Below, one piece after another: positions 32,695-42,904 of a stretch of DNA of 64,000 nt. The notes under the pieces were generated by a model that did no database searches, had not been told where the DNA came from, and was given only the letters and a program-made list of their open reading frames with translations. Source of the DNA: Chlorops oryzae (Eukaryota > Arthropoda > Insecta > Diptera > Chloropidae); the NCBI GenBank assembly GCA_020466095.1, contig CM035806.1:110418139-110482138 (forward strand), written 5' to 3'. A program made the translations under genes and the position numbers. Every line of letters starts with the position of its first letter. Within the stretch, counting starts at the first letter, position 1.

Positions 32695-32726
32695 AGAGAG
32701 GGGGAGGGGGGAGTGTTGCGAGAATG

Positions 32727-33251
32727 TTAGAGCGACGGTGAGCGGTGACGCTCTGATGATGATACGCAGAGCGTATCAAAAAGCGAAGGTGACGTCAGTG
32801 GCACCTCCGCTCCCGTAATGACAGCGGAGAGCCCTCCTCCTGGATCAAAAGGTTTGAGAACATTTGAAACAAGCTGATGTTTCGTAATCGAAGAAACTGC
32901 AGAATGAGCGTTCAGGCTGTAAAGGATCCAGCCAGTAAAAGCGTTCCAATGAACGATAACTTCTTGCCCCGAAATAGACTGGAGCAGCTCGTGGGGCGGA
33001 TTTTGATTGATAGAGTCTTGGATGCGATACGTCGTTTGGTGATGAACTTCTTCGCCATAGAGATCCACCGTGGCAGCGGGTGGAGAATTGGGAAATTCCT
33101 CTTGTTCCCGGATTGATTTGAGCAACTCGTGAAGTAACTCGTGAATGCCTCCGGAGGAGACGTGCGTCGTAAACGCTTCGATGGTTTTGTTGGCGATGGG
33201 CCCATTCAAAAGCCATCCGATTGGAGAATATGGTGTAAGAAAACTGCCTCC
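32727..33251 (-). pseudogene. BEL pol: segment between protease and RT, truncated
   Basis: From 33251 the minus strand reads GGSFLTPYSPIGWLLNGPIA, the usual hinge after BEL protease, then LLKSIREQEEFPNSPPAAT and EEVHHQTTYRIQD. It decays with frame changes near 33010, where the RT should begin. It joins directly to the protease part at 37667 if the LINE is removed. RT and all later domains are missing. Confidence 0.75.
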
Positions 33252-33416
33252 GATATTTATTTTGACTCCAGAATAGTAGTATAGTATTTAATCAGAATTC
33301 TACAGTGTACAAACAAAAACCCTAAAAGCTAAGTTTGCTGAATGTAATGGCAATAACATTGATTGTTGTGTGCCAGGGGTGACAGGCAAAGTATACAAAA
33401 ATAAAATAAAAGTAAT

Positions 33417-36400
33417 TTAATAGTACTCGCTTATAATTAAATTTCTGTAATTCTGACAAACTTTAATGTATTTGAAGATTTCTTCGTAATGTGGCCCATT
33501 TAGCAGAATAACAACTTCTTCTAGTGACATCGTTCGTTTACCAAAATACTCTAATCTGTAAGAACTGAAGATTGGACATTCCCCAATGAAATGATATGTG
33601 TTTTCAACCTTGTCCATGTTACAAATTGTGCAAATGCCAAACGTATGTTTTTGAAAGGCTCTGCCATTTATATTTAGTAGGCCGGCTCTCGCACGCAGAA
33701 TGGTACCGATTGTATGGGCAGGTAGGTTATCTCTGAAATAAGGTGTAATATTATAAGAAAGGTAAGGGTACAAGTCGTGTAGCGTCCCAGCTCGTGCCTC
33801 TTCCACATGCCGATGCGATTCTATGTGTTTAAGCTTTTCTACCACAAGCGGCAGAGATAGAGAAAGGTTATCAACCGAGAAATTTGAATCTAACGCAATT
33901 TCACTGTCCGTAAATAGATTACGCCATTCGGGAGCAAAATATACGTTTTTTAGTATCACCTCCTTAGCGGCAGTTCTAGGCAAGCGGTGCTCGTTCAAAC
34001 GGAGACAGTGGCAGATGAAATTGAAGTGATGACAAAGGGTGTTGATGAAGAGCGGGTGCATACCTGTTTCAATGAAAAGCATATAATTAGGCGTACCTGG
34101 AGGTAGGAAAAGTAATTTCTTTATGAAGAACCTCAGCAGTCTCTCAACTTGGACAAATTTCATGTATCCCCATATCTGTGCTCCGTAAAATAAAATCGTT
34201 TTGGAGGTCGTGTTGAAAATTTTCAGTTTTTTAGATATGCATATTTTAGGGTTGTTTACAAATTTTGACCAATAAGCATTAATAGCATTCTTCGATTCTG
34301 TCAATTTAAGTTCTAAATGTTTGCAGAAAGATAAATTAAAATTGAGAAGGAGACCCAAGTATTTATACTGGTTCACTAATTCAATCCGCTCACTGCCGTA
34401 GTTCCAGTTAAAGCTTGCAGGTATTCTAGAACCTTTCCTAAAGACCATCGCCTTCGATTTGCTTAAGTTTACTATGAGGCCCCACTGTGTGCAATAAACA
34501 TACAGGGCGTTTATCATGTTCTGAAGACATTCAGGGGAGTCCGATAGCAAAACAAGGTCATCAGCGTACAGCAACACTTTGATCGTCTTGCCCGCAAGCA
34601 AGACGCCACCAGGAAGGTTTGCTTCTAAGTCATTGAGGTAGATAGCAAAGAGGATTGGGCTTAGCAGACATCCCTTGCGAACTCCATGCTTATTTTCGAA
34701 ACATGATGATAAATTGTTGTTGAACCAGACTTGGTTGGAATTGTTACTATAAATTAGACGTAAAATGTCCACCGTATGATTGGCCAATCCTGACAAGAGC
34801 AGTTTATGGAACAAGCAACTCCTTGGGATGACATCAAATGCAGATGAGAAGTCTACAAAGCAAGTAAAAAGTTTTTTGTTTTCAGCAATATGCAAGTGTG
34901 CAATGGAGACCAGCACAAAAATATTATCATTGGTCGAATATCCCCTGCGGAACCCGGCCTGACATTCAGCCAGTATTCCATTACGATAAACCCACTCCTC
35001 AATTCTCTGCAGCAGTAAGCCAGCAAAGATCTTGTATAAACAGTCAAGGAGCGACAGACGACGGAAGTTCGCAGGATCTGATTGATCGCATTTTTTATGT
35101 AGCGGAACAATAACAGCGTGCTTAAAGGATCTAGGGATTTGCTTATTGAGAAAAACAAAATTTAGTAGAGTTAATAGCTCAGAGCAAAAGGTTATAGGTG
35201 CGTTTTTATAGAACTCGTAGCTCACACGGTCCTTCCCCGGGGCTTTGTTATTTTTAGCTTTCTTCAAAACGAGTTTTAGCTCACCACTATCAAACGGCGC
35301 GTCCAAGAAGATGTCTGAATTATAATGGGTTAGAGTCAAAGGGATTTCGGCAACCTCCGTATGCGTCTCCAGGGACACGTAGTATGTTAGAAAGTCCTCA
35401 GGCGTAAGGTCAGAGTATCTTCTTACAGGCCTAGTTTTTAAACTATTCGCAACCTTCCACCACTCCTTAGAGTTGCGCACATAGTTAAGGCGGTCAATTT
35501 CGCGGATACGGGCTTCAAGTTTTTTCTTTCTACAGAGTGAAGCAAATTTAGAGCGACACTGGACATATTTTTGCCTAAACGTGTCTAAATTAAACTTCCG
35601 GAGCAAATTTAGCCAATTCAGCATTTTTTTGCGGAGGTTTTCGCACTCGGAATCAAACCACTTGCCTCTTGGCTGAAATCGGTTATTACTAGACTGCGCG
35701 GGGATTGCATTTCGAATTTTACTCAGAAGATGATTTGCCTTTTCATCAATAGTTACATTGGAAAAGATGTAGTCACTGTTTGAGACGCTGTTTAAGGCAG
35801 AAGAGTAACGGTTGATAATACTTGAATTCCATATGAGCTTAGGGGGGAAAGTAGTGTAGCACGCAGCCGAGTTCTCTGGAAAAAGATTTAAGGAGATCAC
35901 TACAGGCATATGGTCAGAATATTCTTTTTTAGCAACATCAAAGCTCTGTATGGACCCTAGCAAATCAAAAGAACACACTCCATAATCGATCACAGAGCTG
36001 CCTTGACCACCACAAAATGTCAACTCACCATACCAATCTCCCTCCGTTCTCCCATTCAAAATTACCCCGCCACTGTCCTCACACAACTTCAGCAGCTTTT
36101 TTCCCTTACTATCGACAACAACATCCTTCGATCTACGGCCTGCCGAGATGTTCGAATGGCCATACAAGAGATTTTGGTCCAAATATTGCTCAGATCCCAC
36201 GCGTGCGTTGAGGTCTCCTAGTAAAATATATGGAGAGGTAATGTTGTTAATGATATTATTTAGACCGGCGAAATCACACATCCATTTCAAACAGTTCAGG
36301 TAACATGGTATAATATAAAAACTCAAAGCGTTAGCTAACACTAAGATAAGAGTATTATTTTCCACACATACAAACTTTATAGACAACTGGTTTACTAAAT

Positions 36401-36614
36401 CTTTTCTGTAGCCAAAAAGTAAACCCCCGCTGGCACGGCCAGCACTACAAGCTTTCTTAGCATCAATCCAGTGTAAAACATATTGCTTAAAAAACAAAGA
36501 AAAATTACCTCTATCCTGTGGAAGAACATTAGTTTCATAAAGGCAAAAAATTTCGAAGTTATTAACATAACTAAAAAATCTACTATAAAGGAGTTTACTT
36601 GTCAAGTTTGCCAC
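33417..36614 (-). CDS. LINE ORF2: endonuclease and reverse transcriptase
   Basis: 1065 codons without a stop. N-terminal apurinic-type endonuclease: YILLGDLNARVG near residue 133 and YSDHMPVVI near 235, the final catalytic SDH. RT: APGKDRVSYEFYKNAP opens the domain, GFRRGYSTNDNI follows, and LLYADDLVLLSD near 682 is the active site. The C-terminal third has a zinc-binding pattern, CTICNMDKVENTYHFIGEC. There is no RNase H domain. The motif set fits the Jockey/CR1 group broadly; I cannot place the family more exactly. The enzyme nicks target DNA and copies its RNA at the nick. All catalytic motifs look intact. Confidence 0.95.
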   Translation of the reverse strand: MANLTSKLLYSRFFSYVNNFEIFCLYETNVLPQDRGNFSLFFKQYVLHWIDAKKACSAGRASGGLLFGYRKDLVNQLSIKFVCVENNTLILVLANALSFYIIPCYLNCLKWMCDFAGLNNIINNITSPYILLGDLNARVGSEQYLDQNLLYGHSNISAGRRSKDVVVDSKGKKLLKLCEDSGGVILNGRTEGDWYGELTFCGGQGSSVIDYGVCSFDLLGSIQSFDVAKKEYSDHMPVVISLNLFPENSAACYTTFPPKLIWNSSIINRYSSALNSVSNSDYIFSNVTIDEKANHLLSKIRNAIPAQSSNNRFQPRGKWFDSECENLRKKMLNWLNLLRKFNLDTFRQKYVQCRSKFASLCRKKKLEARIREIDRLNYVRNSKEWWKVANSLKTRPVRRYSDLTPEDFLTYYVSLETHTEVAEIPLTLTHYNSDIFLDAPFDSGELKLVLKKAKNNKAPGKDRVSYEFYKNAPITFCSELLTLLNFVFLNKQIPRSFKHAVIVPLHKKCDQSDPANFRRLSLLDCLYKIFAGLLLQRIEEWVYRNGILAECQAGFRRGYSTNDNIFVLVSIAHLHIAENKKLFTCFVDFSSAFDVIPRSCLFHKLLLSGLANHTVDILRLIYSNNSNQVWFNNNLSSCFENKHGVRKGCLLSPILFAIYLNDLEANLPGGVLLAGKTIKVLLYADDLVLLSDSPECLQNMINALYVYCTQWGLIVNLSKSKAMVFRKGSRIPASFNWNYGSERIELVNQYKYLGLLLNFNLSFCKHLELKLTESKNAINAYWSKFVNNPKICISKKLKIFNTTSKTILFYGAQIWGYMKFVQVERLLRFFIKKLLFLPPGTPNYMLFIETGMHPLFINTLCHHFNFICHCLRLNEHRLPRTAAKEVILKNVYFAPEWRNLFTDSEIALDSNFSVDNLSLSLPLVVEKLKHIESHRHVEEARAGTLHDLYPYLSYNITPYFRDNLPAHTIGTILRARAGLLNINGRAFQKHTFGICTICNMDKVENTYHFIGECPIFSSYRLEYFGKRTMSLEEVVILLNGPHYEEIFKYIKVCQNYRNLIISEYY

Positions 36615-36647
36615 ATTGTATGACAGCAGCCTTATATTCTTTATTTG

Positions 36648-37526
36648 CTATGCCTTAGCCGGAGTTAGCGCTGAGCTTGACTTATAAGTTTTGTTAGCAA
36701 CTACCACCTTGTGTTGTGGGCCACCTTTGCCCACCATCATACTCAACATATCCGCGTCCGCCTGGTTGGCCGCCATAATGTCACTACCCTTGAAGTGATA
36801 CGGGCGATCGTCGACAAAAATTGAAAACTCACCCAACCGTATCTTGGCCCCTACCGCAAATGTGTTCAATTGTTTGGCCAACATCCGTAACTTATATCGC
36901 TTCTCGCGCTCGGTAGCAGTATAGTCCCTCTGGATAAAAATCTTGGAGTTTTTGAGTTTGGACCGTTGTCTAATTAAAACATCCGCAAGGCTACAATCTG
37001 CCAACTCGAATATAAATGTGTTTGAGCTTTTAACATGGTGAGTGCTGCGTACGTGTGCAGTCGTATTAATCAGTCTGGAACACAGTTCCATGAATTCCTT
37101 AGTAGCATCTGCGGCATTTTGGCTAACGAATCCACGAACAGTGACATTTCCGCGTCTACTAGCTCTATCCATAGATTCAACCCTCTGTTGCATACTGGTT
37201 ACATCCTTGCGTAGGGATTGGTTTTCGTTTTCCAAGCGCTCAATTGCGCTATGAATGCTAACCAAGTCATCCTTTTTGGCCACGTCGACAAGTTTCCGGT
37301 CCAAAACCTTTTCCATCATGGCCCAAGAGAAAACATCTCCGGAAGTATTGCCTCTTGTTGTCGAGTCCGGGTCAAACATGTTGTTTGCGTGAAATACGGT
37401 TAGTTTCTTCTTAGAGGCAGATTCTAGGTTATCCGGTGACGTTTGAAAGCGGCCACGTTTATATGCATTCATACGTAACAAACCAACGCCACTAGAGCTC
37501 CTTTGACGAAGACGAGTGCAATACAA
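36648..37526 (-). CDS. LINE ORF1: coiled-coil RNA-binding protein
   Basis: 292 codons, ending 33 bases before ORF2. Residues about 75-115 form a heptad-like coiled coil (AIERLENENQSLRKDVTSMQQRVE). A central globular part (NVTVRGFVSQNAADATKEFME) and RDYTATEREKRYKLRMLAK resemble the RRM and C-terminal domains of L1-type ORF1 proteins. No zinc knuckle. The expected role is a trimeric RNA chaperone that coats element RNA. The true start may be the second Met (about residue 19). Confidence 0.8.
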   Translation of the reverse strand: MYCTRLRQRSSSGVGLLRMNAYKRGRFQTSPDNLESASKKKLTVFHANNMFDPDSTTRGNTSGDVFSWAMMEKVLDRKLVDVAKKDDLVSIHSAIERLENENQSLRKDVTSMQQRVESMDRASRRGNVTVRGFVSQNAADATKEFMELCSRLINTTAHVRSTHHVKSSNTFIFELADCSLADVLIRQRSKLKNSKIFIQRDYTATEREKRYKLRMLAKQLNTFAVGAKIRLGEFSIFVDDRPYHFKGSDIMAANQADADMLSMMVGKGGPQHKVVVANKTYKSSSALTPAKA

Positions 37527-37658
37527 ATATGTAGAGCGTAATGGAACTAATGGATTTTCAGTAATTTCCTTTTATCCAATACAATTTTAATAAATTTAAT
37601 AAAAAATTACACGAAGAGCAAAAACTAAACAGCTGTTTACCGTTCAAGTGCAGCGTTG

Positions 37659-38317
37659 CCACCCCCAGAATGCCAGACTCCAGAATATAACGATGTAGGC
37701 ACACTATAGGAGTCGATGATCGTGTCGATTCCGCCAGGATTCACAAAATGCGGATCGGCGAGCTCAATCGATGAAATGTGTCTAGGATCCTGATTGGAGT
37801 CCCTTTTGGCTGGAAGCCGGTTTGTCAAGTTTGGAAGTAGAACGGCGTCGATCTCATGCTTGCACGCGAAGCGTGGCGAGGCGCGAGTGAGCGTGCACTT
37901 CATTTTCACTACTCGAGTGCATACTTTGTGCGATGTTGGTAATTTCAACTGCAGCTGTAATTGCTCAGTCATAACTGTCCTTTGCGAGTCCTGATCCAAG
38001 AGTGAGATATGTGCTTTGGCCGTGGGCAAAAGCACCTGATTTTGCCTGTCGGAGACGTGCGCGTGTGCCGGTGACGTGGGAGGGATGCTCACGGAATTCG
38101 AAGTCTTCGGTTGCGCAAAAATATGCGCCGGCTGGCTCGTCGGAGACGGGCCCATCTCCGGTGAAGATGTCAATGGGGGTGAAGAAACTTGGCCATCCGG
38201 TGTTGCAGTAGCATTTGAAAATGCAACAAGGGATGATGTCGTTGTTGGCACTTCGCGCAGCGAATGGTACTTTTGCACTTTGCCTTTAGATGGCCGGGCG
38301 AGAGACAGTTTATACAT
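37659..38317 (-). pseudogene. BEL pol: protease region
   Basis: The minus-strand frame 38317-37637 contains VLLPTAKAHISL, the block that precedes the BEL protease site, then LLDQDSQRTVMTEQLQ, where the family normally has a D-x-G-S type active site; here the glycine position is changed. Further on are PRFACKHEIDAVLLPNL and ELADPHFVNPGGID, both characteristic of BEL/Pao. The reading ends in the LINE at 37658. Its start overlaps the end of gag in another frame. Confidence 0.8.
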
Positions 38318-38556
38318 CGATTATGCTGCGAAACAGCTTGAACACGTTCGTCGACCGACATCTGAAGAAATTGATCACATTGACGCAGAGGATGGTTGCC
38401 ACTACATAAAATACACGGTTCCGCAGTTCGATCTTGAGTAAGAAACTCGTGTTTTGAAGAATCCATTTGGTTGAAGGCTGCCGTTGGAGATTTAAATTGT
38501 GTGGATTTGGAATAGCCCTCAAGAACTTCACAGCGGCGTTTGATGACAGCATTCAT
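38170..38556 (-). pseudogene. gag: BEL gag: zinc-knuckle end only
   Basis: Reads RRCEVLEGYSKSTQFKSPT, then two knuckle units: CILCSGNHPLRQC and CINCLSPGHLKAKC, followed by CAKCQQRHHPLLH. The capsid part upstream is missing; sequence before 38556 is not gag-like, so most of gag is deleted. Confidence 0.8.
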
Positions 38557-38599
38557 TTTTTCCCAGGCCGGAGGCTCTTGATGTGAAGAACACGATTAC

Positions 38600-39272
38600 G
38601 TTGGAGGAGCATGTCTTTTTTCGAGCGTATACGCTTGGTCGATATATGTTCGATGTTCGATCGCTTTCGCAACTTTCGACACACTGTGGCGAAGCTGACC
38701 TACGAAATAACTAGTGTGCTTTTCACGATGCACATATGTAAATGTACATATATGCAGGTGTGTCAGCTCGCATGCACGGGCGCTTGCTGTGGACAATTGC
38801 GCGGTGTTCTTTGTTCGAACGCACAACGAAACTCTCACGCAGAAAGAGCAAATAAACAATAAACCGTTTTCGCGAAGCCCTTCAGAGAGCCGAAAGAAAA
38901 GGAAAAAACCAATTCGCTCGCCGGCCGACTCTCTCTCTTCGTTCTCAACCACAGGGAACGAGAAAACGACAACTAGACCGCAAGTCGCCTGGCTACTATG
39001 TTGCTATTGTAGTCACACTAGTGTGCCTTGCACAAAAAAAAACCCCGTTTACACTGACAGGCAAACGGGTATGCTAGTAATATGAAATGCTGTAGTCGAG
39101 GGGAAAGGGGGGATCGTCCACGCTTCTAATGCGTGCTACCCTGCATGTGCTGCGACCGCTAGTCGGTGCCCTTGAAACTGTACCGGGGCGACTGAAGGTC
39201 AGAGGCGTGAGGCACGTGGCGCACTTTCTCACTTCCTACTAAGATTGGTCCACCGGAGCCGATTCCAGGCTC
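38600..39272 (-). other. BEL 5' leader region, non-coding
   Basis: Between the PBS and the remaining gag. ORFs here are not protein-like. The part from 39080 to 39250 is GC-rich. Confidence 0.45.
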
Positions 39273-39291
39273 CTGGCACGGGATCGCCAAA
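39273..39291 (-). promoter_or_regulatory. Candidate primer-binding site of the BEL element
   Basis: Directly inside the 5' LTR the minus strand reads TTTGGCGATCCCGTGCCAGG. TGGCGA at the start is compatible with a CCA-ending tRNA primer, perhaps tRNA-Arg with gaps. The assignment is tentative. Confidence 0.5.
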
Positions 39292-39786
39292 TGTTGAAGT
39301 GAGGGAGAGTAAGAGGGGGACGTACCTGGATGTGATGACGATGATACGAGGAAGTTTCTCGGAGCGGTTGCGTTGATTGGCTGGCGGTTGCACGGCGCGA
39401 GTGATATTTTAAATGCACAATTTTGTTTGTTTTAAAAAATAAAGATTATATTTAGCCTTCGTGGCAATTCAAAAATGTAAAAATGGTATTTGGCCTTCGT
39501 GGCGATTTTTGTTTATGGAAACTTAGCGCACTAGGATGAGTTCACGTTCACAAAGTAGAATTGGTTTTTTTTTTTTTTTTTTTTTCTTTAATTTTCGTTT
39601 ATATTTTGAATTTGGTTTAATAATGCGAATTTGCGGAGCGGCGAACGTAGAGCGCGTTAACGACCAAAAAAGAATGACGAGCCGTCGCTGGAGTTCGAGC
39701 TGTTGAACCAGAGAGAGAGCAAGGTTTCGTTAAAAAAGTTCTGATTAATGGCTCGTCTCCATTGCGGCTACGGCGAAAACCGGACA
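39292..39786 (-). repeat. BEL 5' LTR, 495 bp
   Basis: Same ends as the left LTR. It carries an extra segment of about 60 bp, including a T22 run (about 39560-39620), which accounts for the length difference. Confidence 0.93.
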
Positions 39787-40226
39787 GATAGTTTGAAAAT
39801 TATAATTTATTAGGAATCTTTTGAGCTTTTCGAACAAAAGAGCTATCTTTTTAGACTATAAATGAAGCTCAAATTATACTGTTGGACGCAAAATTTTGAA
39901 AGTCTTAAAGTTGTCATAATATAAAATATGTATTTTGTAATTTGTATTTTAAATACAATTACTTGAAATGCTTTAAATTGTATTTTATATTTCAAATACA
40001 TCCCTTGAAAATATTTTGTATTTTATATTTTAAATACCTGAAAAAGAGTATTTTGTAATTGGTGTTTTAATAACAGCTAGCCCTGTATTTTGCCCAGCCC
40101 TTAATGTTGGCAGCATTGATCAAAGAGTATTTAATATATAATATAAAGAGCCGCCAATGTACTCTATCGGCTCTCGTACCATTTTGAATATGCTGGCCTC
40201 CTTATTACGATACACTTTGTCCCAAT

Positions 40227-40933
40227 GCGCCCGTTTAGACGTGCTTCAACATCGTTTAACAAAACGCAGTTCGTTGGAGAGACGCTAGCGGGGAGAGGAA
40301 GATGGTTATTGTTGAACGTACTCGGCTATTCTCTTTGTGCCTATATTCTTAGCGTGAAACTTGAAAACAACCCCTGTGCGATTTTTACATTTGCTTCAAA
40401 TATTTTTGTCATTCGAGCGGAAAGGTTCGAATGCCTTCGCTAAAAATTTAATTTTTTTTTTTTAGCATCTCGTTTAATATTTTTCATTTTATTAGCTTTT
40501 TAATTATTTTAAATTAGAAATTTGATTTTTATTTTTGAACGAAAAATAATATAAATCAAGCAATAAGATTTATTTTTGATTGTTTTAAATAAAACTTATA
40601 ACTGTTACAATCTCTCCTATTTATACATTTAGATGAAAATAAAAAAAACATATCCAAGCAATATTAAATAGTTTTTTATTTTTTGAAATAGCATTGTTGT
40701 ATTTGCGTTCAATACATTCGGAATATCATTCCTCTTTGAGAGATGCATAAGGAATAATTTTCTTTCATTTCTAACATCGTTCCTACGCGCAAGAGGGAAA
40801 CGTCGAAATATTATATAAAATGTTGAAGCATTTGTTGAACGAAGCAGTTTTTGGCTGTGTGGACACGAACGAAACATGAAAAGGGTATCTGATAATTTGT
40901 TGAACGATGTTGATCATACGTCTAAACGGGCGC
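40227..40933. mobile_element. Inverted-repeat element, 707 bp
   Basis: Ends GCGCCCGTTTAGACGT and ACGTCTAAACGGGCGC, flanked by AAT on both sides. AT-rich interior without genes. Confidence 0.75.
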
Positions 40934-40937
40934 AATG

Positions 40938-41254
40938 AGGCCTTCTACACTAGGCAATTTTAGTTGCGCAACTCGCGAGTTTGTAGGAAAGACGCGGTAC
41001 GGGGAAGGTAAGGTGAAAATTGCTGTCGCGAGTTGCTCGTATAGGCAATTTTGTGTGATACGCTTTGTGCATCTCTTTCTTACTTTCAAACGTGAAAATG
41101 TCATCTCTTTCCTACTTTCAAGCGTGTAAGTGGCGTAGGGGTTGTTTTTGACGATCGGCAACTCGAGTTGCTGACCCAATGTAGACAAAAAAGCAACTCC
41201 AAAAGAGAATTCGATATGAGTTGCGCAACTAAAATTGCCTAGTGTAGAAGGCCT
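40938..41254. mobile_element. MITE, 317 bp, perfect 37-bp inverted repeats
   Basis: Starts AGGCCTTCTACACTAGGCAA and ends with the exact reverse complement. The arms are identical for 37 bp to GCGCAACTC. CAATG is repeated at 40933-40937 and 41255-41259. Confidence 0.9.
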
Positions 41255-42904
41255 CAATGCCATTTCGTCTCACATCACAATGCGAATGCTGATTGAAAAC
41301 AAAAATGCGCAACGCGAGTGCCAGAAGCGTGCGTAAACGGACAATTAATGAATGAATTGTGCGTTTGCTTTCGCGCAGAGTAAAAGGGATGGAAGTTTTT
41401 ATATGCTTATGCGCATGCAAAGGCTGCTTGACGATACGAAGAAAAATTTGCCGAACACAGTGTGCAATATTTGACTATTTCAAATATTTCTTCAGACAAG
41501 TTCTATTTTTCTTATTATTGACATAATTTTTATAGCAAAATAAAAATTTCAATGTAATCAATTTGGTGCTTTAAGAAAGCTATTTTGCGTAATTTTATAT
41601 TCATTATTTATAGTTCATGAAATTTTTTTCATAAAATGAAAGGAAGAGAATCGATATTTGCACACTGTATCATACTTTTGAAATTTTTTTTTAGTAGGAT
41701 TGATTCAAATTAGCAAAATTCGTTTGTTGGTGGACGGTGGAAGGGAAAAGAAATTCTATATGGATGAGCATAAGAATGTTTGTTTGTATTTAAAAAGGAA
41801 TGATTCAGCTTGTTTACATGCGATGGTGCAAATACGTTTTCCGTTGAAGACCCATAAAAAAGATTTTGGAAAATTTCAATTTTGCTGTTGACTTATAAAA
41901 TTTTTTCTCTTACATTTAAATTTAATATTTTGGTAATATTCAACAAAATCTTTGAATTTATTGAACAAATTTCAATATAAAGGCAATTCCAAAAGTCTTC
42001 TTAAATTCATTTTTAATTTAGCCCCACCTAAAGGGAAAACTTTTATAGCTGAAAATATCAATTTCAGCCGAGGAAAAATTTAAAAGAGATTTTAGAAGAC
42101 GTTGTGGATTATCAAATTTTTAATATCAAAAGTAATATTACATTAGCATCAGAAAAACATCAGTAAAAGATTTTTTTCGATTGCTAAAAATGTACATTTC
42201 GTTATAGCAATACTTGCACCCTAGGCCCGAAAAGAGATTAAAGGAATTAAAATTAAAATTAAAATATTAAAGGGGTCGAATTAAAACTAAAAAAAACTAG
42301 ATCATAATGTTACAAAAGGTAATCGAAGCGACCAGGCTTCGACTTTTTCGCATTTAGCGCCGCGCAAGTCACCCTACAGCACCATACGGTAGTGACTTTG
42401 CATCCGTCACGTAGAAACAAGAAAACAACATAAGCGACCGACTCGAAAAACGATTTTTGAATTTTTCAGCGGCCGAAAATTGCAAACGCACACAACGGGC
42501 AAATACAAACGTACGTATGCGAGAAGTCAGATTTTCGTTTTTGTTTTGATCCTTTTTATCAATTCCTACATTTCGAGTGTCTTTCTTTCCTCGATTTCAT
42601 GCTTTTTGAGTGTTTCATTTGCCAAAGCATTGTGTATCGTCATCTACGTGGTATCATCGAGAACGAGTGAAAAATGGGATTCGCCATAGAGTACGTTGGC
42701 GGCTCTTTATATACAGTGAACAACGGATAAATGCAACAGGCATAAATGCAAAAATCGTATAGGTGCAAGGTGCTTCGAATCCTTTTTTATGCGTTCTCAT
42801 GAAAATATGCACGGTTTAAAGCAAAGAACGCATTAGTGCACAAGAATGCGAGCAAAAAACGTGTTGCATTTATCCGTACTCTACTGTATTAATAATCTTT
42901 GTAC

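Larger units (their letters stand above)
33252..37658 (-). mobile_element. Near-full-length APE-type LINE inserted in the BEL pol gene
   Basis: Two ORFs with a short gap, about 4.4 kb. The insertion splits a glycine codon run: GGTGGC on the 5' side and GGAGGC on the 3' side, a possible short target duplication. The minus-strand 3' end is CAAAATAAATATCG, without a long poly(A). ORF1 (36648-37526) and ORF2 (33417-36614) are both open, so this is probably a young insertion. Confidence 0.88.
31494..39786 (-). mobile_element. BEL/Pao LTR retrotransposon, internally deleted, with nested LINE
   Basis: Two direct LTRs are bounded by the 5-bp duplication GATAG (31489-31493 and 39787-39791). Coding runs on the minus strand: end of Gag with zinc knuckles, a protease region, [LINE], then the linker that precedes RT. 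RT, RNase H and integrase are absent. It cannot move without help. Confidence 0.92.
30920..40102. mobile_element. GGGCTGGGC-type inverted-repeat element, split by the BEL element
   Basis: Left end CAGGGCTGGGCAGTATTTCAA, right end TATTTTGCCCAGCCCTT. Flanks AATGTTTT (30912-30919) and AATGTTGG (40103-40110) resemble a decayed 8-bp duplication. Without the BEL insertion the element is about 0.9 kb and full of GTATTTGAAATAC-like words. No coding. Confidence 0.65.
40141..42712. mobile_element. 2.6-kb inverted-repeat element with nested small elements
   Basis: Ends TATAAAGAGCCGCCAATGTA and its near reverse complement at 42690-42711. Contains two further inverted-repeat elements (40227-40933 and 40938-41254). 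No transposase found; 41260-42690 is AT-rich with no supported gene. Confidence 0.65.

Noticed and set aside
38596..38952. 118-residue minus-strand ORF in the BEL leader
   Set aside because: Does not resemble Gag and overlaps ORFs in other frames with similar length; likely chance.
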